Shown here in pieces: positions 23,445 to 34,730 of a stretch of 64,000 nucleotides of DNA. The stretch lies in contig OU964922.1 of NCBI GenBank assembly GCA_918807975.1, positions 24,912,329 to 24,976,328 of the forward strand, read 5' to 3'. Every line of letters starts with the position of its first letter. Position 1 is the stretch's first letter. The notes beneath the pieces are model-generated. The model had not been told where the DNA came from. It worked only from the letters and a program-made list of their open reading frames with translations, and did not search any database. The position numbers were made by a program, and so were the translations under genes. This DNA is from Aplidium turbinatum. Taxonomy: Eukaryota > Chordata > Ascidiacea > Aplousobranchia > Polyclinidae.

Positions 23445-23639
23445 TTAAAGGGTTAACCAAATTGGATTATTTTCTGAATCCGACTATAAACAAACAAAGC
23501 TTGTAGTAGACATCGTGGTAGACAATGTATCATAATTTTAATTGAAACCTTTGCTTTCAAGAAACTTCCAGCTTCAATAAAACAACGACGTAATTTGTGA
23601 CTTGTGCAAATTTAGATTGACTTACATGAATTAATGCGC

Positions 23640-23745
23640 TCTTTGTCTTGATCCCTTTATCCATCCTGATATGCCTGATTTCATAAACAAAAAACTTCAT
23701 GATCAAGCGGTGCTGGTTCGACTCTCGCGTAGGGTGCATTATTTA
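23640..23745 (+). repeat. tRNA-derived repeat in intron 3 (gene A copy)
   Basis: It contains the B-box-like GGTTCGACTC followed by TCGCGTAGGGTGCA. Copies at the same intron position in gene B (44305-44393) and gene C (58439-58527) also keep an A-box-like TAACTCAGTTGATTAAATG. The acceptor stem does not pair, so this is a SINE or tRNA relic older than the gene duplications. Confidence 0.5.
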
Positions 23746-24047
23746 CTTTCATTTTGGAAATTCAACTTCACCATTGTGAAATTGGTGACCATTTTTGGTC
23801 AACCAAAATAATATGGAGGTCACCGGACTCCCTACTACCACCTCCTCACCCCCTTAAAATATGGTTTAGTAAAATCGCAATAACTTAGAAACTAAACAAG
23901 ATAACTACGTAGAGTTTCATACTAAATTTATTGCAAGTTCTTGATATACTTCAAATATGTGAAGAAAATAACGTTTTAAAAAATTTCTACATACTTTATA
24001 GACAAAGGTTGTAAGGCTAAAATTTTTTAGCAAGTGTATTGTAATAG

Positions 24048-24185
24048 AATGCAAGGCTGGATTGAAAGATGGGAAAATCAAGGACAACCAAATGTCATCC
24101 AATAGTTCCAGTATCCCGTATCTACCAAAATATGGTCGACTTGATCACAGCGGCGGGTTGGGAGCTTGGCATTCAAACAATCCAG
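24048..24185 (+). CDS. Gene A exon: F5/8C domain, N-terminal part
   Basis: 46 codons, phase 1 to phase 1, donor GTGAGT. Reads CKAGLKDGKIKDNQMSSNSS and then YGRLDHSGGLGAW, the usual start of an F5/8 type C domain (G-x-I-x-D-x-Q, R-L, A-W). Confidence 0.8.
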
Positions 24186-24202
24186 GTGAGTTTGTATGAT
24201 GA

Positions 24203-24302
24203 AACAATCAATCAATCAATCATTATATTTTTCGTCATTAGCACGTCCGGGTCGAAAAAGATACTAACTACAAAAATCGGTATAGACCTACCAGCACGTT
24301 AA
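24203..24302 (-). repeat. 5'-truncated retroposon 3' end with ATTG tail
   Basis: Reverse copy of the repeat at 3135-3234, with the (ATTG)n tail next to the exon donor. Gene B lacks it at the matching place (GATGAAACATGTTAACC). Confidence 0.6.
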
Positions 24303-25223
24303 TGAATGGGAAAAGGTGGCACAACCTTGAAAGGTTTAAAACGTGCCTGGATGGAAAATCATGTAGTAGGCCATATGTCAGTAGTTAGCACGGCCACAAA
24401 ACCCAAGCATGTTGATCCGACACTACAGAGAAAATGTTTTCAAACTTTAAGGCGAAATGATTTTTAACCGTATACTAAACGACAGGATTTGTAGATTGAG
24501 CTAATGCTATGTGCACTGCAGTCAGGTCAGTTCAAACACACTCGGCTTAGACTTTTTTTATAATACGACTTCACAGGGGTGCACAGTGGTGTAACCTATA
24601 GCCAACACCGAAAACTCCAAATGTTTCTATAATATCTAAAAACATTTGCTATAAGATTTTTGCTGAAAAGTAATATCCCTACTCAAGGGGTGGGCGTAAT
24701 AAGCATTTTTGTTTCATGTTAGTTTTCAAGTTTATAAATTGTCGCATGTCACATTTAAATAATTGTGCTTTATATTTTAATTGTATTACAACCTGATAGT
24801 CGAATTGCTTATTTCATATGCAAAATAGGTGATGCTTATCACAACGTATAAATAAAACAGTAAATATAGGACAAAAGTAAAAAAGTTAAAAGTTTTGGAA
24901 AACCAGGTATGCAAAGGAGCAACAAACTTGTTGTATAAAAGAAAACTTTAAACAAGGAGCTGAAATAGGTTAGTGATGTACGCAAAGATCGAACCATAAA
25001 CGTATAGCCTATATTATCGTCAACAATCAATACACAAAAACATTTTAGGTGGAAATAAATCCACCTAGGTTAAAAGTAAAATCCTCCCATCGAAAAGTGA
25101 CGCTCTAAGGTTAACTTGCCAGATCACAAGCCCACGTTTCAAACGATGAAAACAATATCGTTGTTTTTCAACTGACTTTCCATCAGTTGTGATACCGAAG
25201 AGATTTTTTAAACTCTGGGCTAT

Positions 25224-25900
25224 CTTCTTCTTGAACAGATTGATCATGTTTGATCAGCTGTGATCTCCCCTGATGAAATGCCTCCATTTTGTTCTGTGTT
25301 TTGTTTTTATTGGTGCTTCCAGTATGCTTTTTATTCCTGTAATTTGCTCGATAATGTCAAAATATTTCATTTTTTGTCGTTCGTTTGTTCGTTTGTCTTG
25401 CACCATCCCAGTCAACATTGAATTTTCCACCGAGTTGCTTCTTGCTATGTATCCGAAATTCTCAATTTTCTGAGGTTAATGTTGTTAATCAGACTCCATT
25501 TATCGTTTATTTGTTGGGAAACAAATTCCTTTGTTTTTCTTTCCATCCAGCTGATGAGTAATAGTCTTCTGTGACATCACATTTCAAAACTTTTTAACTT
25601 TTTAATGTCACGTTTTTTGCATGTCCAAATTTCACATCCATATGTGGCAATTGGGAAAACGATTCGCAGCAATCTTAATTTTGTGTTTTTACCAATTGAC
25701 CTCTGTTTCCACACCGTTGTAAGTGATGTCACGGATGTGTTTGCAATAGCACTTCGCATTCTAATTTCCGTGCTATCGTCATAAGTGTCAGTTGTGACAC
25801 TGCCAAGATAGCAGAAATTACTTACACTTTCAACAACATTACCACCAATGTATAAGCTTGGACAAATTTCATCTCTTTCTTCATCTTCTTTCATCTTCTC
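25224..25900 (-). mobile_element. 5'-truncated RTE/CFDP2-like LINE
   Basis: The minus strand encodes a reverse transcriptase C-terminal region at 25577-25894: VSNFCYLGSVTTD, STEIRMRSAIANT, TKLRLLRIVFPIATYGCEIW. The 3' tail is GAA-rich at the left end. GGCTAT at 25218-25223 and 25901-25906 is the target duplication. Genes B and C keep the empty site (CTGTGCTATACCAG). Confidence 0.85.
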
Positions 25901-26478
25901 GGCTATACCAGTTACATTTTTAAGACGTTACTAAATATCAAACCATGTAAAATATTGAGATTCAAAATCAAGCATCTAATCTACTGTAAATAAAAGTTTA
26001 AAAAGAAGTTAAGAAATTTGTCGTTTGCTGTAATAAGATTTTGTCTTCAATGGGTTATATTGGAAAACTGTGGCTTCCGTTATCAACGCATTGCACACAA
26101 GATTGAAATACCCGATAGCACTCACTATAGCCATCTATAAAGGTCACTAAGGTACTCACCTATTTGTTGAATGGCTGTTTTCGTTGGACTCGCAAACTGT
26201 TTGCTGATCAAATGCAGAGGTTGCAATTCATAAAATGATGAATGATTAAATGAGCGAATTGATTGGATTGAATTGACTGAAATATTAAATCGAATAAGAT
26301 TGTGAATATGAAATGAATTCTATGAATATTGGAATGGAATTCAATGAAGTAAAAGATAAAAGTTTTGAGAAACCGGATATGCTGAGGAGAAACAAACTTG
26401 TTTGATGTATAGAAGAAAAATATCGAACCAAAAATATCGTTCGACCTTTGCGCAAAGATCGAGCCGTAGGCTACACGT

Positions 26479-29400
26479 TAGGGTGGGCCAAAATTGGGCG
26501 TTTTTCAAATTTATCTTTCAATCGCTTCAATAAATTGGTAAAAGTTGCCATTTTCTATATGGTTAACAATGGCAAAATTTTTTTTTTGAATAAAAAAGTT
26601 TTTAGGGTCCCACAAACGCCCCAAAGTGATCCAATTTTGTTAAATTTTGCAAAAAAACGAATTAAAACGCCAATTATACCATTTAAATTGTCGCCGATCA
26701 TTCTTATACTTGACAAATATATGGAGCAACTTAATACACAACATGTAAAAAAAAATTGATTAACATGGCTCAGATACTTAGTAAGATATTCATGTTTAAA
26801 GTTTTGAAAATTTTAACCACATGGTGGCGCTATAATTTTATATTTCTCTTAATAACTGGTGACACACTGAAGCCACCGACATATACAAGGTATCAATGGA
26901 AAGGTAATTAGCACGGCTAAGCGATTGTGTATTAAACTTGGTCATGATAATGTTTTATGACGTCATTATGACGTAATATATTGGAAATTGAGTTCATATG
27001 AACGATTCATTTGCCTTTTACAGTATATCGAATTCTTAAAGTACAACTTTTAATTAGTGATATTTTCGTACCAGTTTAAAGTAACATTTTCTTTTGAATG
27101 CTGGTAATCGGAAGTACGTGGTGTGTAATTATACACTTATACAGACAGTAATTGATACTAATGCACAACACTATAAGTCAAGAAATCAGCCAAAGTTTTT
27201 TTGGTTACTCGTTCAGATGCAGTAGCTGCAGATCGTTGGAATTTTCTAACTGCATCAATCACTTAATATGTTGCTTGTAGCTGTTTTTCATTTTTTGGCT
27301 TTGTAGGACCATGAAGAAATGTTGCCATGCCAAGTGCTCTTTCGGCACAATCATTTACCACTGACAGATTCTTGACAACAGATACGGTATATTGATAGTC
27401 TGGTAATTCAGGCCATTTAAACGCTGACAGTTTTAGCAACTCTTCAAGGAAATGTAGAAGATCAAAAAGTCTATATGTGTCGGCCCCAACAAAATCTTTC
27501 AATTGCTTATTGGAGAATGAAGAGCATTGTGACATCTCCTGACTTTTTTGAAGAGGTTTGCCTTTATATTTCAAGAAAGCTGAGCGCATTGCTTCTTTGG
27601 TTGAATTATCCACTGATGCATCGAAAAGAGCAAGACCTACCAGCCGTTCACTCAAGTACCAAGTGTGATCTTGAATCTTATCTAGAGCAGGTTGGACAAT
27701 CTTTAAAAACTCATAGGGAAATATTCCTTTAGCACTGCAGATTTCCTCTAGTGCTTTGATGAAAGCCAAGTCATTTGAGGGAGCTTTGGAAGCAAACATG
27801 CATGTTAGCCACGCTTTGGCATAGTAAACGCTGTAGAATGTTGTCAAACTCCGGAGTCTATGTCATGGCAAAATATGGCTTAAGCATTGTTAACTTCATA
27901 ACGTAAAGAACTTTAGACATCCATCTTGCATGATGGTAGGCAGACGGTGCCCGCCGCTTAAATGGCATATATTTTCGTGGAAAAATACCACCAAGATAGG
28001 CTACACGTAGCAAAGTTGGGTTGTTTCTAAATAATCATGCCTTAACACTGTGTCATTTTCCAACCAACTTTTCAAAAATTGTTTAGCTTCTTCAATGTGG
28101 CGGAATAAAGTGCGTGAAAGTTTCTTCTTATCCAAGAGTTCGAGATTTTGTGTATCTGTATTAATATCATTCCAAGCAGAACACAGCTTCTTAAAAAGTG
28201 GTTCATAAGGTGCTGTGGTCTTCTTCTTATCTCCAGTTGTAGACAATTTTCCGAGGACGGATTCACTTGCTGCACCACAAAGCAATTCGTAAACATGATG
28301 CCGGCAGGCTAATTCCAACAGTGCATGGGATAAGGAAGTTTCCAAGCGTTTCACAATGCCAAATTTTACACCAGTATTAACTGCGGTAGTGTCAAATACG
28401 CATGCGATTATTTTGTTTAGTTCTATGCCCTTTTCTATTAGCAGATTAAGAATTTTGGAGTGCTCTTCAGCTGCAGATCCATTTTTCACAGGTATTATTC
28501 CGAGTAATATCTCGTCTCCCTCAGAAGTGGTTGGTAGCACGGCCACTCGCTCCTCCTTGTCAGCACAGTGAGTGAGAGCTTTGAATATTTTCCCGTCCCA
28601 GTGAAGTGTGAAAAAATCAGTAGCTGCAGCAAGTTCATTAGCTAAGAGATTTCTTTCTGCTTCAGTAAAAAATTTCATCCGCTTTCAGCGTACAGTATTT
28701 TCAGAGAGAATTTCGCTATTAAAACTATTTTCTGCCGTCGCGGCACCTACCATTTCAAACACTTGCCTGTTCGACAAAGAATATTTGGCTGCCAGGCTGC
28801 AAACTTGGGGTGTAAGAACTTGCTTTTTCTTGGTTTCCGTTGTCTTGCTTGTTTTTGCCGACAAATCCCCCAAATAGGTTTGATCCAGATTTTCTCCACT
28901 TTCTTCTGAAGAAGTACTGGATTGCAACAAATCTTGCGGAAGTGGTGTATCTAAAGCATCTTTAAGTTTACGTTTTATACCTTGATCTTGTCTCGTTTTC
29001 TTTCTTTTCATTTTTATTTGCTCTTGAATATCTAAAGAACCCAAAGTGGCTTTTCGATTTTTACCCCGGATTGCTTCAAAATAATTCCAGTCCTCCATTT
29101 TCTTAAGGTTAGTAGACGTTCTCAAATCGTCTTCTACGTTTTTCTTAACAACCCATAGCGTATCTTGCAGATCATCAAAAAAATTCTTTCTGTTTCTCTT
29201 TCTTCTCCTTCTCTGTGTTTGCATTTTTTCAAATTTTCATACCGGTCTGTCAACTTCTTGACCATGTAAGTTATAGCATCTGTGGTTTTAAGACCGATTC
29301 CTGTTTTCTTCCACCATTGTTTAATATCTTCGACAGCTAGAATTATTGCTTCTCGTTTCGGGGAAGTACCTTTAGATTTTTCTTGCTTAATTGTGTGATA

Positions 29401-30066
29401 ACCATGGAACTGAAAAAAGACTTCTTTCCCACATGGAGGATACTTTCCAATAAATCCAAGTCTATGGACACCAGCGTTGAGATTTAGCAAAGGTGATTCG
29501 TCAATTAGCCATAGTTTTTTTTGAATACATTTTATTTGATTAATTGCAGAATGGCAATTTTAAATAGTATGGCGTCATAGTGACGTCATCAAATATTAGT
29601 TCGGCCAAGTTTAATACATGATCGCTTAGCCGTGCTAATTATCTTTCCATTGATACCTTGAATGTGTCGCTAGCTTCAGTGTGTCGCCAGTTACAAAAGT
29701 AAATATAAAACTACAGCGCCACCATGTGGTTGAAATTTTCAATATTCAAACATCTTCTCCACATGAATATCTCACAAGGTATTTGAGCCATGTTCATCAA
29801 ATTTTTTTAATATGCTGCGCATCCAGTTGCTTCATACGCGTATCAAATATGAGGAAGATTGATGGTAATTTAGAAGGTCTTATTGGCGTTTTATGTCGTT
29901 TTTTTGCGAAATTTGACAAAACTGGCGCACTTTAGGGCGTTTGCGGGACCCTTAAAAGTTTTTTAATCAAAAAAATTTTTTTACCATCGCTAATCATATA
30001 GAAAATGGCAACTTTTTCCAATTTATTGGAACGAAATTCCAAAGTCGTTTTTTTTGGCCCACCCTA
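26479..30066 (-). mobile_element. DNA transposon with ~500 bp inverted repeats and 8 bp target duplication
   Basis: The ends are TAGGGTGGGCCAAAA at 26479 and TTTGGCCCACCCTA ending at 30066. CTACACGT flanks both sides (26471-26478 and 30067-30074). The inverted repeats continue imperfectly for about 500 bp (26479-26975 against 29568-30066), including matching stretches such as CACATGGTGGCGCTATA. The empty site survives in gene B (GTAGGCTACATGTACTTATC near 50235). The transposase gene lies on the minus strand between the repeats. An 8 bp duplication suits hAT or a relative; I do not assign the family firmly. Confidence 0.9.
27263..29490 (-). pseudogene. Transposase of the long-inverted-repeat element
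   Basis: The minus-strand blocks are 29490-29134, 29224-28685, 28678-28001, a short shifted block around 28000-27850, and 27847-27263. They follow a family I know from arthropod and cnidarian transposons: LHWDGKIFKAL, then ACVFDTTAVNTGVKFG (likely catalytic aspartate), then LELACRHHVYELL. After a frame change come KYMPFKRRAPSAYHHARWM and finally VVNDCAERALGM. One in-frame TGA separates the second and third blocks; at least two frame changes lie elsewhere. RNase-H-fold catalysis is inferred from the D-T-T-x-x-N-T-G and C-R-H-H motifs, which parallel hAT. The copy looks recently dead. Confidence 0.75.
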
Positions 30067-31182
30067 CTACACGTATTTATTATCATCCTCAACAATGAAT
30101 AATTATTGTAGTTGTTTGAAAACCAGCGGATAATGGAGAAGTTCAACCGACGTTTATTTTTTTTTGGTTAAATGATTTTATTTTTCCTTCAGTCAAAAGT
30201 AGCCTGGATTGTGCAATGTGTGCACCTCACATGTAGGTAGGATGTCGGCTGCGTACTGCGTAGTCGAGTGGAAAGAATCCCTGTACGACGGTCAGAAAAG
30301 GCATCGGCTGCACTTCTATAGGCTACTTAGTTTTTCACAGGACAATGAATAAGATGTTAGAAATCAGACACAAAGACTGGCTTCCTGCGCACAATCAAAA
30401 TTTTCAACCACCTGGCAAAAACCTGAATATCCTACGACAAACCGTTTATGAACGAATATTTCCAATGTCCATGTTATGTTGTTATATTTAAATGTAGGTG
30501 CAAATGCAATTTAATATAATTTTGCCTACAGGACTAACATTAAATGCAATTTTGGTAAAGAGGCCACTTTCTTTAACCACAGACATATACAACCAAGAAA
30601 CCACACGGCATTTAACATAATCCATTAAAATTGAACATAAACTATAAACTACAAACGTTTTCGGCCATACACACGTTAGCCTTTATCAAGTAACAAAAAG
30701 TAACTGCTTATCATATCTACAATGAAAATGAATAATTACTGATCTAAACAGTGAATTGAAAAACGAAATGCAAAATGAAACGGCAGCGCATAGGATAAAG
30801 GCACATCACATAGAGTTTAAATTACACTAGGCAAAGACGCATCATATGACGCATCAAGAAAAGACGTTGAGTAAATAAGAAGCCCATGAGGCAAACAACT
30901 GTGTTGTGAGGCGAGGATTGCATGATTTTATTAGCAAAGCCTCGTGGATTTTAGTGTCGATTTCGGCAGAACATTTACGTATAGTTTGGCAATCGAATAT
31001 GTGATCTTTAATGGCACTTTGCTTGTTCAAATTAGTTCAATCTAAGTGCTCCCTAACTCTCGTGGCCAAATGCCGCGTAGACATACCGATGTATGTACAA
31101 TTCGCGTCATGCGAACAAGTGAACTTGTACACGACATTTGAACACAAGTAGGAGGGAGTCCTAGATTTAAGCTGAAAATAAT

Positions 31183-31453
31183 GGTGTACGGTCGATTGGT
31201 CGACAGACAATTGGTCGACAGGACAATTGGTCGACAAGACAATTAATTGGTCGACAGGACGTTAGATCGACAAAACGATTCATTTTAGGATTAAGGTTAG
31301 GGTTAGAATTAGGGTTAGGTTAGGGTTAAGGTTAGTTAACTAACCCTAACCCTAAAATGAATCTTTCTGTCGACCTAACGTCCTGTCGACCAATTGTCTT
31401 GTTGACCAATTGTCCTGTCGACCAATTGTCTGTCGACTAACTGACCGGGTACC
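31183..31453. mobile_element. Fold-back element with telomere-like core
   Basis: A 271 bp near-palindrome. Each arm repeats TTGGTCGACAGGACAATT units and ends near TCATTTTAGG. The centre holds degenerate TTAGGG repeats (31285-31355), with a switch to CCCTAA around GTTAACTAACC. Ends read GGTGTACGGTC and GACCGGGTACC. AAAATAAT occurs exactly on both sides (31175-31182 and 31454-31461), an 8 bp target duplication. No coding content. Confidence 0.8.
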
Positions 31454-31508
31454 AAAATAATAGCCAACTTTGAACGTTTTATACACAGGAACAATATCCA
31501 CGTTGGAC

Positions 31509-31590
31509 TTCATTTTGATAAAACTTGACATATTACTGACAAAGCGTCTCGATGCTTTGTCAGTAATATGTCAAGTTTTATCAAAATGAA
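31509..31590. repeat. Perfect 37 bp inverted repeat with 8 nt loop
   Basis: Arms 31509-31545 and 31554-31590 are exact complements, beginning TTCATTTTGATAAAAC and closing at ACAAAGC; the loop is GTCTCGAT. It lies in the Penelope-like fragment and would form a very stable hairpin. Confidence 0.85.
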
Positions 31591-31994
31591 TGGCCTGTAT
31601 GGCCGAAAACGTTTGTAGTTTATAGTTTATGTTCAATTTTAATGGATTATGTTAGCATTAAATGCTTTTACAAGAAGTATCATTAGCGTGTTTAATGCGT
31701 AGATTGGTGTTATTTGTATCAGTGTTATTGCTACACTGCTGTAATTGCATGTAGCCTACATGTCCCAAATAACCACTTTATATGGTCCACACTTGAACCA
31801 GATAAAGAGGTTGCCTTGGGTATGTCAAAAATCTTAAAGAACGATCAAACAGTCAATGGGTAACGTTCTACGATTTAACTGGACAGACACAATTATATCT
31901 GAATAAAAGCAATGGAAGCCAGTCATACTGCAACTAAACACTTGCTGTAAATTATTGATTTAACCACGACCTGTTGACAGGTTTTGTTTTGCAA

Positions 31995-32155
31995 ACGATG
32001 GAGCTTGGTTGCAAGTGGACTTTTTGATCCCGACTGGAGTAGTTGGAGTAATAACTCAAGGATATGGTTCTTACTGGGTAATTGGATTCAAAATATCATA
32101 CGGAAATTCGACAGATCAAATGCAAGTGATTCAATCTTGTACAGGAGGCGATAAA
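31995..32155 (+). CDS. Gene A exon: F5/8C domain, middle part (acceptor lost)
   Basis: Homologous to 50876-51045 in gene B. The frame is open and reads WLQVDFLIPTGVVGVITQG, then WVIGFKISYGNSTDQMQVIQ. It ends at the GTAAGT donor. Upstream the sequence is GTTTTGCAAACG where B has ATTTTGCAGATG, so the expected AG is gone. The next AG upstream would put the exon out of frame. Confidence 0.75.
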
Positions 32156-32164
32156 GTAAGTTAA

Positions 32165-32662
32165 CCCTTTAACTACCACGGGCTCTTTAAAGAGCACAAG
32201 CCTCCTCCTAAAAAAATACACAATGTTTGCAACCACCATAACTCTGTTCTTCGTTTGCGAAACTGCCTGGTTTTGGGTCTTAGACCTACTTTATTAGAAA
32301 GAGGAACCCTTGCATTTTTTTAAATTTGAAAAAAATTACCAAGTTTGTATTTGAAATTTCCTGCAATTTTCAAATTTTATAGGGATTTTTTTTTGCAAAG
32401 TGAAATATTCGGTTCTTTTTCCCCATAACGCATTAGCATCACTGTGGCAACGTTTGTGTGGAAAGATTTTAGTCATTGTTAAGGCATTTTCAAGAAAAAA
32501 TACACAAAATTTGTAAACATATTTCAAAAGGCTATTAAATATACAACAACTTTCGTGCATTTTTTTATCTGTCAGTTATGTCTGGGGTATGTCATAGCCT
32601 TCTCAAAATCAAAGAATTGCTCAATTAAAGAAATACATCGAAAACAGTGGCAGTTAAAGGGT
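32165..32662. mobile_element. TTAA MITE in intron 5 (shared by paralogues)
   Basis: The left end TTAACCCTTTAACTACCACG and the right end AGTGGCAGTTAAAGGG are inverted. The same element stands at the same place in gene B (about 51055-51798), and its right part remains in gene C (about 60960-61000). It therefore inserted before the three genes separated. piggyBac-like by its TTAA site; no coding content. Confidence 0.65.
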
Positions 32663-33383
32663 TTAAACCCTTAATTTTGTATTTTCACTAAAGCATTATG
32701 TTTTGCATCATCAAGAAATACTTTTAACTAAAAACGAGAAGGATTGAAATTCCAGATAACAGCACATGTACCTCTACCAATATATCGTTGTTTATTAATT
32801 AAAATAGCCTCTCACGTTCTAGCGATAAAGTTTGAAATCTTATTGAAGTGTAGGCTACTGTTAGTTTGCGCATGCCCAGGGTTAGCACAATTAATACAGA
32901 AACATGACTGATATCCTTAAAAGATAAATGCCATTTTTAAAGTATCGTAGTAACTTCAACGAAAACAAAGTAAGGAAATACCAAACTAAAAGGTGACGCA
33001 ATAATTTTGAAATTTGAAAAACTTACCTTGCAATGTCTTTTTAAAATGATAACTATTTTTATTGTATCATTTGTTGAAACTATTTGAAATATCTTTATTT
33101 TAATTCGCTCTGCTTTGCCTTTTTGCTTGGCATTGAGCACTTTTTGTAGTATTAATAGTTTTCATTGTTTTTACTTCTTATATATATGTGTGAAATTTCG
33201 TAACGGCTTTAAAATTCGTTAGTTATCATGTTTGACTGTTTTACACCACATCCTTTCATCTTCTGATTTTAAAACCCTCACAAAATAAATCTGTAGCGCG
33301 TGTTTACGTGGAGTTTGTGATGAATTTATTAACTGTGTTTTCACATTAAAACTTTCCATTTGCACTAAACGTTGTTTTTCAGG

Positions 33384-33530
33384 ACTTTTGAAGCTGATCC
33401 TGCAGATAAAAGCGGAGATACTCACGTGACAAATCGGTTTCCTGCTCCGGTGACCGGAAGATACTTTTGCCTCACTGTTGGTTGTTACTTCGAAAGACCC
33501 TTCTTAAGGATGGAGTATCTGCTGTGCTAA
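33384..33530 (+). CDS. Gene A last exon: F5/8C C-terminal part
   Basis: Reads TFEADPADKSGDTHVTNRF, then PVTGRYFCLTV, and ends FLRMEYLLC before TAA. These are the closing strands and final cysteine of the F5/8C fold. The acceptor AG (33381-33382) lies one base before the in-frame start, so normal splicing would shift the frame. Confidence 0.75.
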   Translation, partial: TFEADPADKSGDTHVTNRFPAPVTGRYFCLTVGCYFERPFLRMEYLLC

Positions 33531-34342
33531 AGCAATTCATGCGACTGAACATAACAGATGGCGGATGGTAAATCCGTTATCTGATTGTAAACTTGAGAAG
33601 AGAAATATCTGTATATAATTATTTTTCATGTCCATAAAGTTTAAGTACTGTATATTCATAAATATTAATTCTGAATAAACGATGCAAAAGATTTGTTTGT
33701 TGTGCAAAGTGGTGGCGTTTAAGATAAAACTGGTAATAGGCTATATAAATGAGCAGTAATTCTGTAAATGTTGTGAAAGCAACCTGACAGGACAAAAGAA
33801 GAAACAAAGCATCATCAAGATGACGCCCACGTGCAAAGTATTGTATGTCATATCCTGCAATGACCAGCTGCAATCAATAGTTACGCAATACGCAGTGTTT
33901 AAGTATTGTTTTTCGCATATCAGCTTTTTAGAGATCTCACAAAAAGCCGGGCTCTCAATCTTGAAGAATTAAACTATTTGCCAAATTAAAATAAGCTATC
34001 ATAAATTTTCCAACAAAAATTAAACTAGCTATTAACGTAATGCATTGCGACTTAAATCAAACATAAAAATAAAAATCAACAGTTAATTCGAAATACAATA
34101 GCACTGTCGATGCTTTTAGTTCTATACAAACCGTTACTTAACAAAGGCAAATCTTTGTTTATCCTGATCGCTTCTTGGACTGTTCGAAACGAAAATGTTT
34201 TAAACGCCTTGCTTCGTTTCTTCGCAAAACGATTGAGCTTAGGAAATGAAATAATAACAATATTCTTGGGCTTGTTAAAGTGACAAAAATGTCAATGCAT
34301 TTTGTTAGAATTAGAAGTTCACATCGAATGATTGTGTGAAAT

Positions 34343-34615
34343 ATAGCTCCGATAGCTCAGTTGGTTCGTGCGTGACTTTGAATCTCGCAATTTTCGGGGT
34401 GTGCGCTTGAGCAACGCGGAATGCTTTCCATTCAGCTGAAGGTAATGGATGGAATAATTCTCGGCAACAACACTTCAACAATCGGAAACTTCACTCTGTC
34501 AATCTCAGTGACCGGGCCTGCGTCAGTGATTCAAAGCCTCTACAAGTATGCAAAAGTGCCAGGATTTAGCTCTGCAAGAAGCTTTCTCAGTCCGAGGATG
34601 AAGATTCAGTCAATC
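34343..34615 (+). mobile_element. tRNA-derived SINE, full length
   Basis: The 5' part has an A-box-like GATAGCTCAGTTGGTTCG and a weaker B-box-like TTTGAATCTC. The body contains GGAATAATTCTCGGCAACAA. The tail GTCCGAGGATGAAGATTC ends in AATC repeats. Gene C keeps the empty site (GTGAAATGTCACAA). Confidence 0.75.
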
Positions 34616-34730
34616 AAATGTCACAATTTTTTCTTTATGTGTAGAGCAGTTGAAGGCATTTTTTTATTTGAAATTTTAAATCACTTTATTTTATTTCGAC
34701 GCTGGAACTTCTTTCTTGGTTTTACTTCAT

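Larger units (their letters stand above)
30551..31656 (-). mobile_element. Penelope-like retroelement fragment
   Basis: The minus strand at 31237-31037 reads YLCSNVVYKFTC, then CTYIGMSTRHLATRVREHLD, a GIY-YIG endonuclease as in Penelope/Neptune elements. Both ends of the fragment carry the same sequence in opposite orientation (about 30605-30672 and 31598-31660, around CCGAAAACGTTTGTAGTTTA). Host sequence containing CATTAAATGC occurs on both sides (about 30540-30550 and 31660-31670), matching a single copy in gene B, and serves as the target duplication. The copy is short and broken. A fold-back element sits in it. Confidence 0.75.
7756..33530 (+). pseudogene. Gene A: secreted collagen-sushi-F5/8C protein, probably inactive
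   Basis: Exons in order are 7756-8029, 8376-8420, 8800-8847, 9294-9482, 24048-24185, 31995-32155 and 33384-33530. They encode a signal peptide (MLTKLIAMLMFVHLICG), a decayed collagen stretch (PKGDKGDIATPG), two copies of the coil exon, one sushi domain with four cysteines, and an F5/8C domain in three parts. The family would be secreted and bind glycans or lipids through the discoidin fold. The acceptor expected before 31995 reads GCAA where gene B has GCAG. The last exon has CAGGAC where B has CAAGAC, which shifts the frame and gives an early TGA. Intron 3 is 14.6 kb and packed with transposons. The polyadenylation hexamer conserved in B and C reads CATAAA here. I infer pseudogenisation, but transcript data could reveal an alternative splice form. 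Confidence 0.7.

Noticed and set aside
31285-31355. Chromosome end or telomere fusion
   Set aside because: The TTAGGG-like repeats are few, degenerate and enclosed in a 271 bp mobile fold-back element with its own target duplication.
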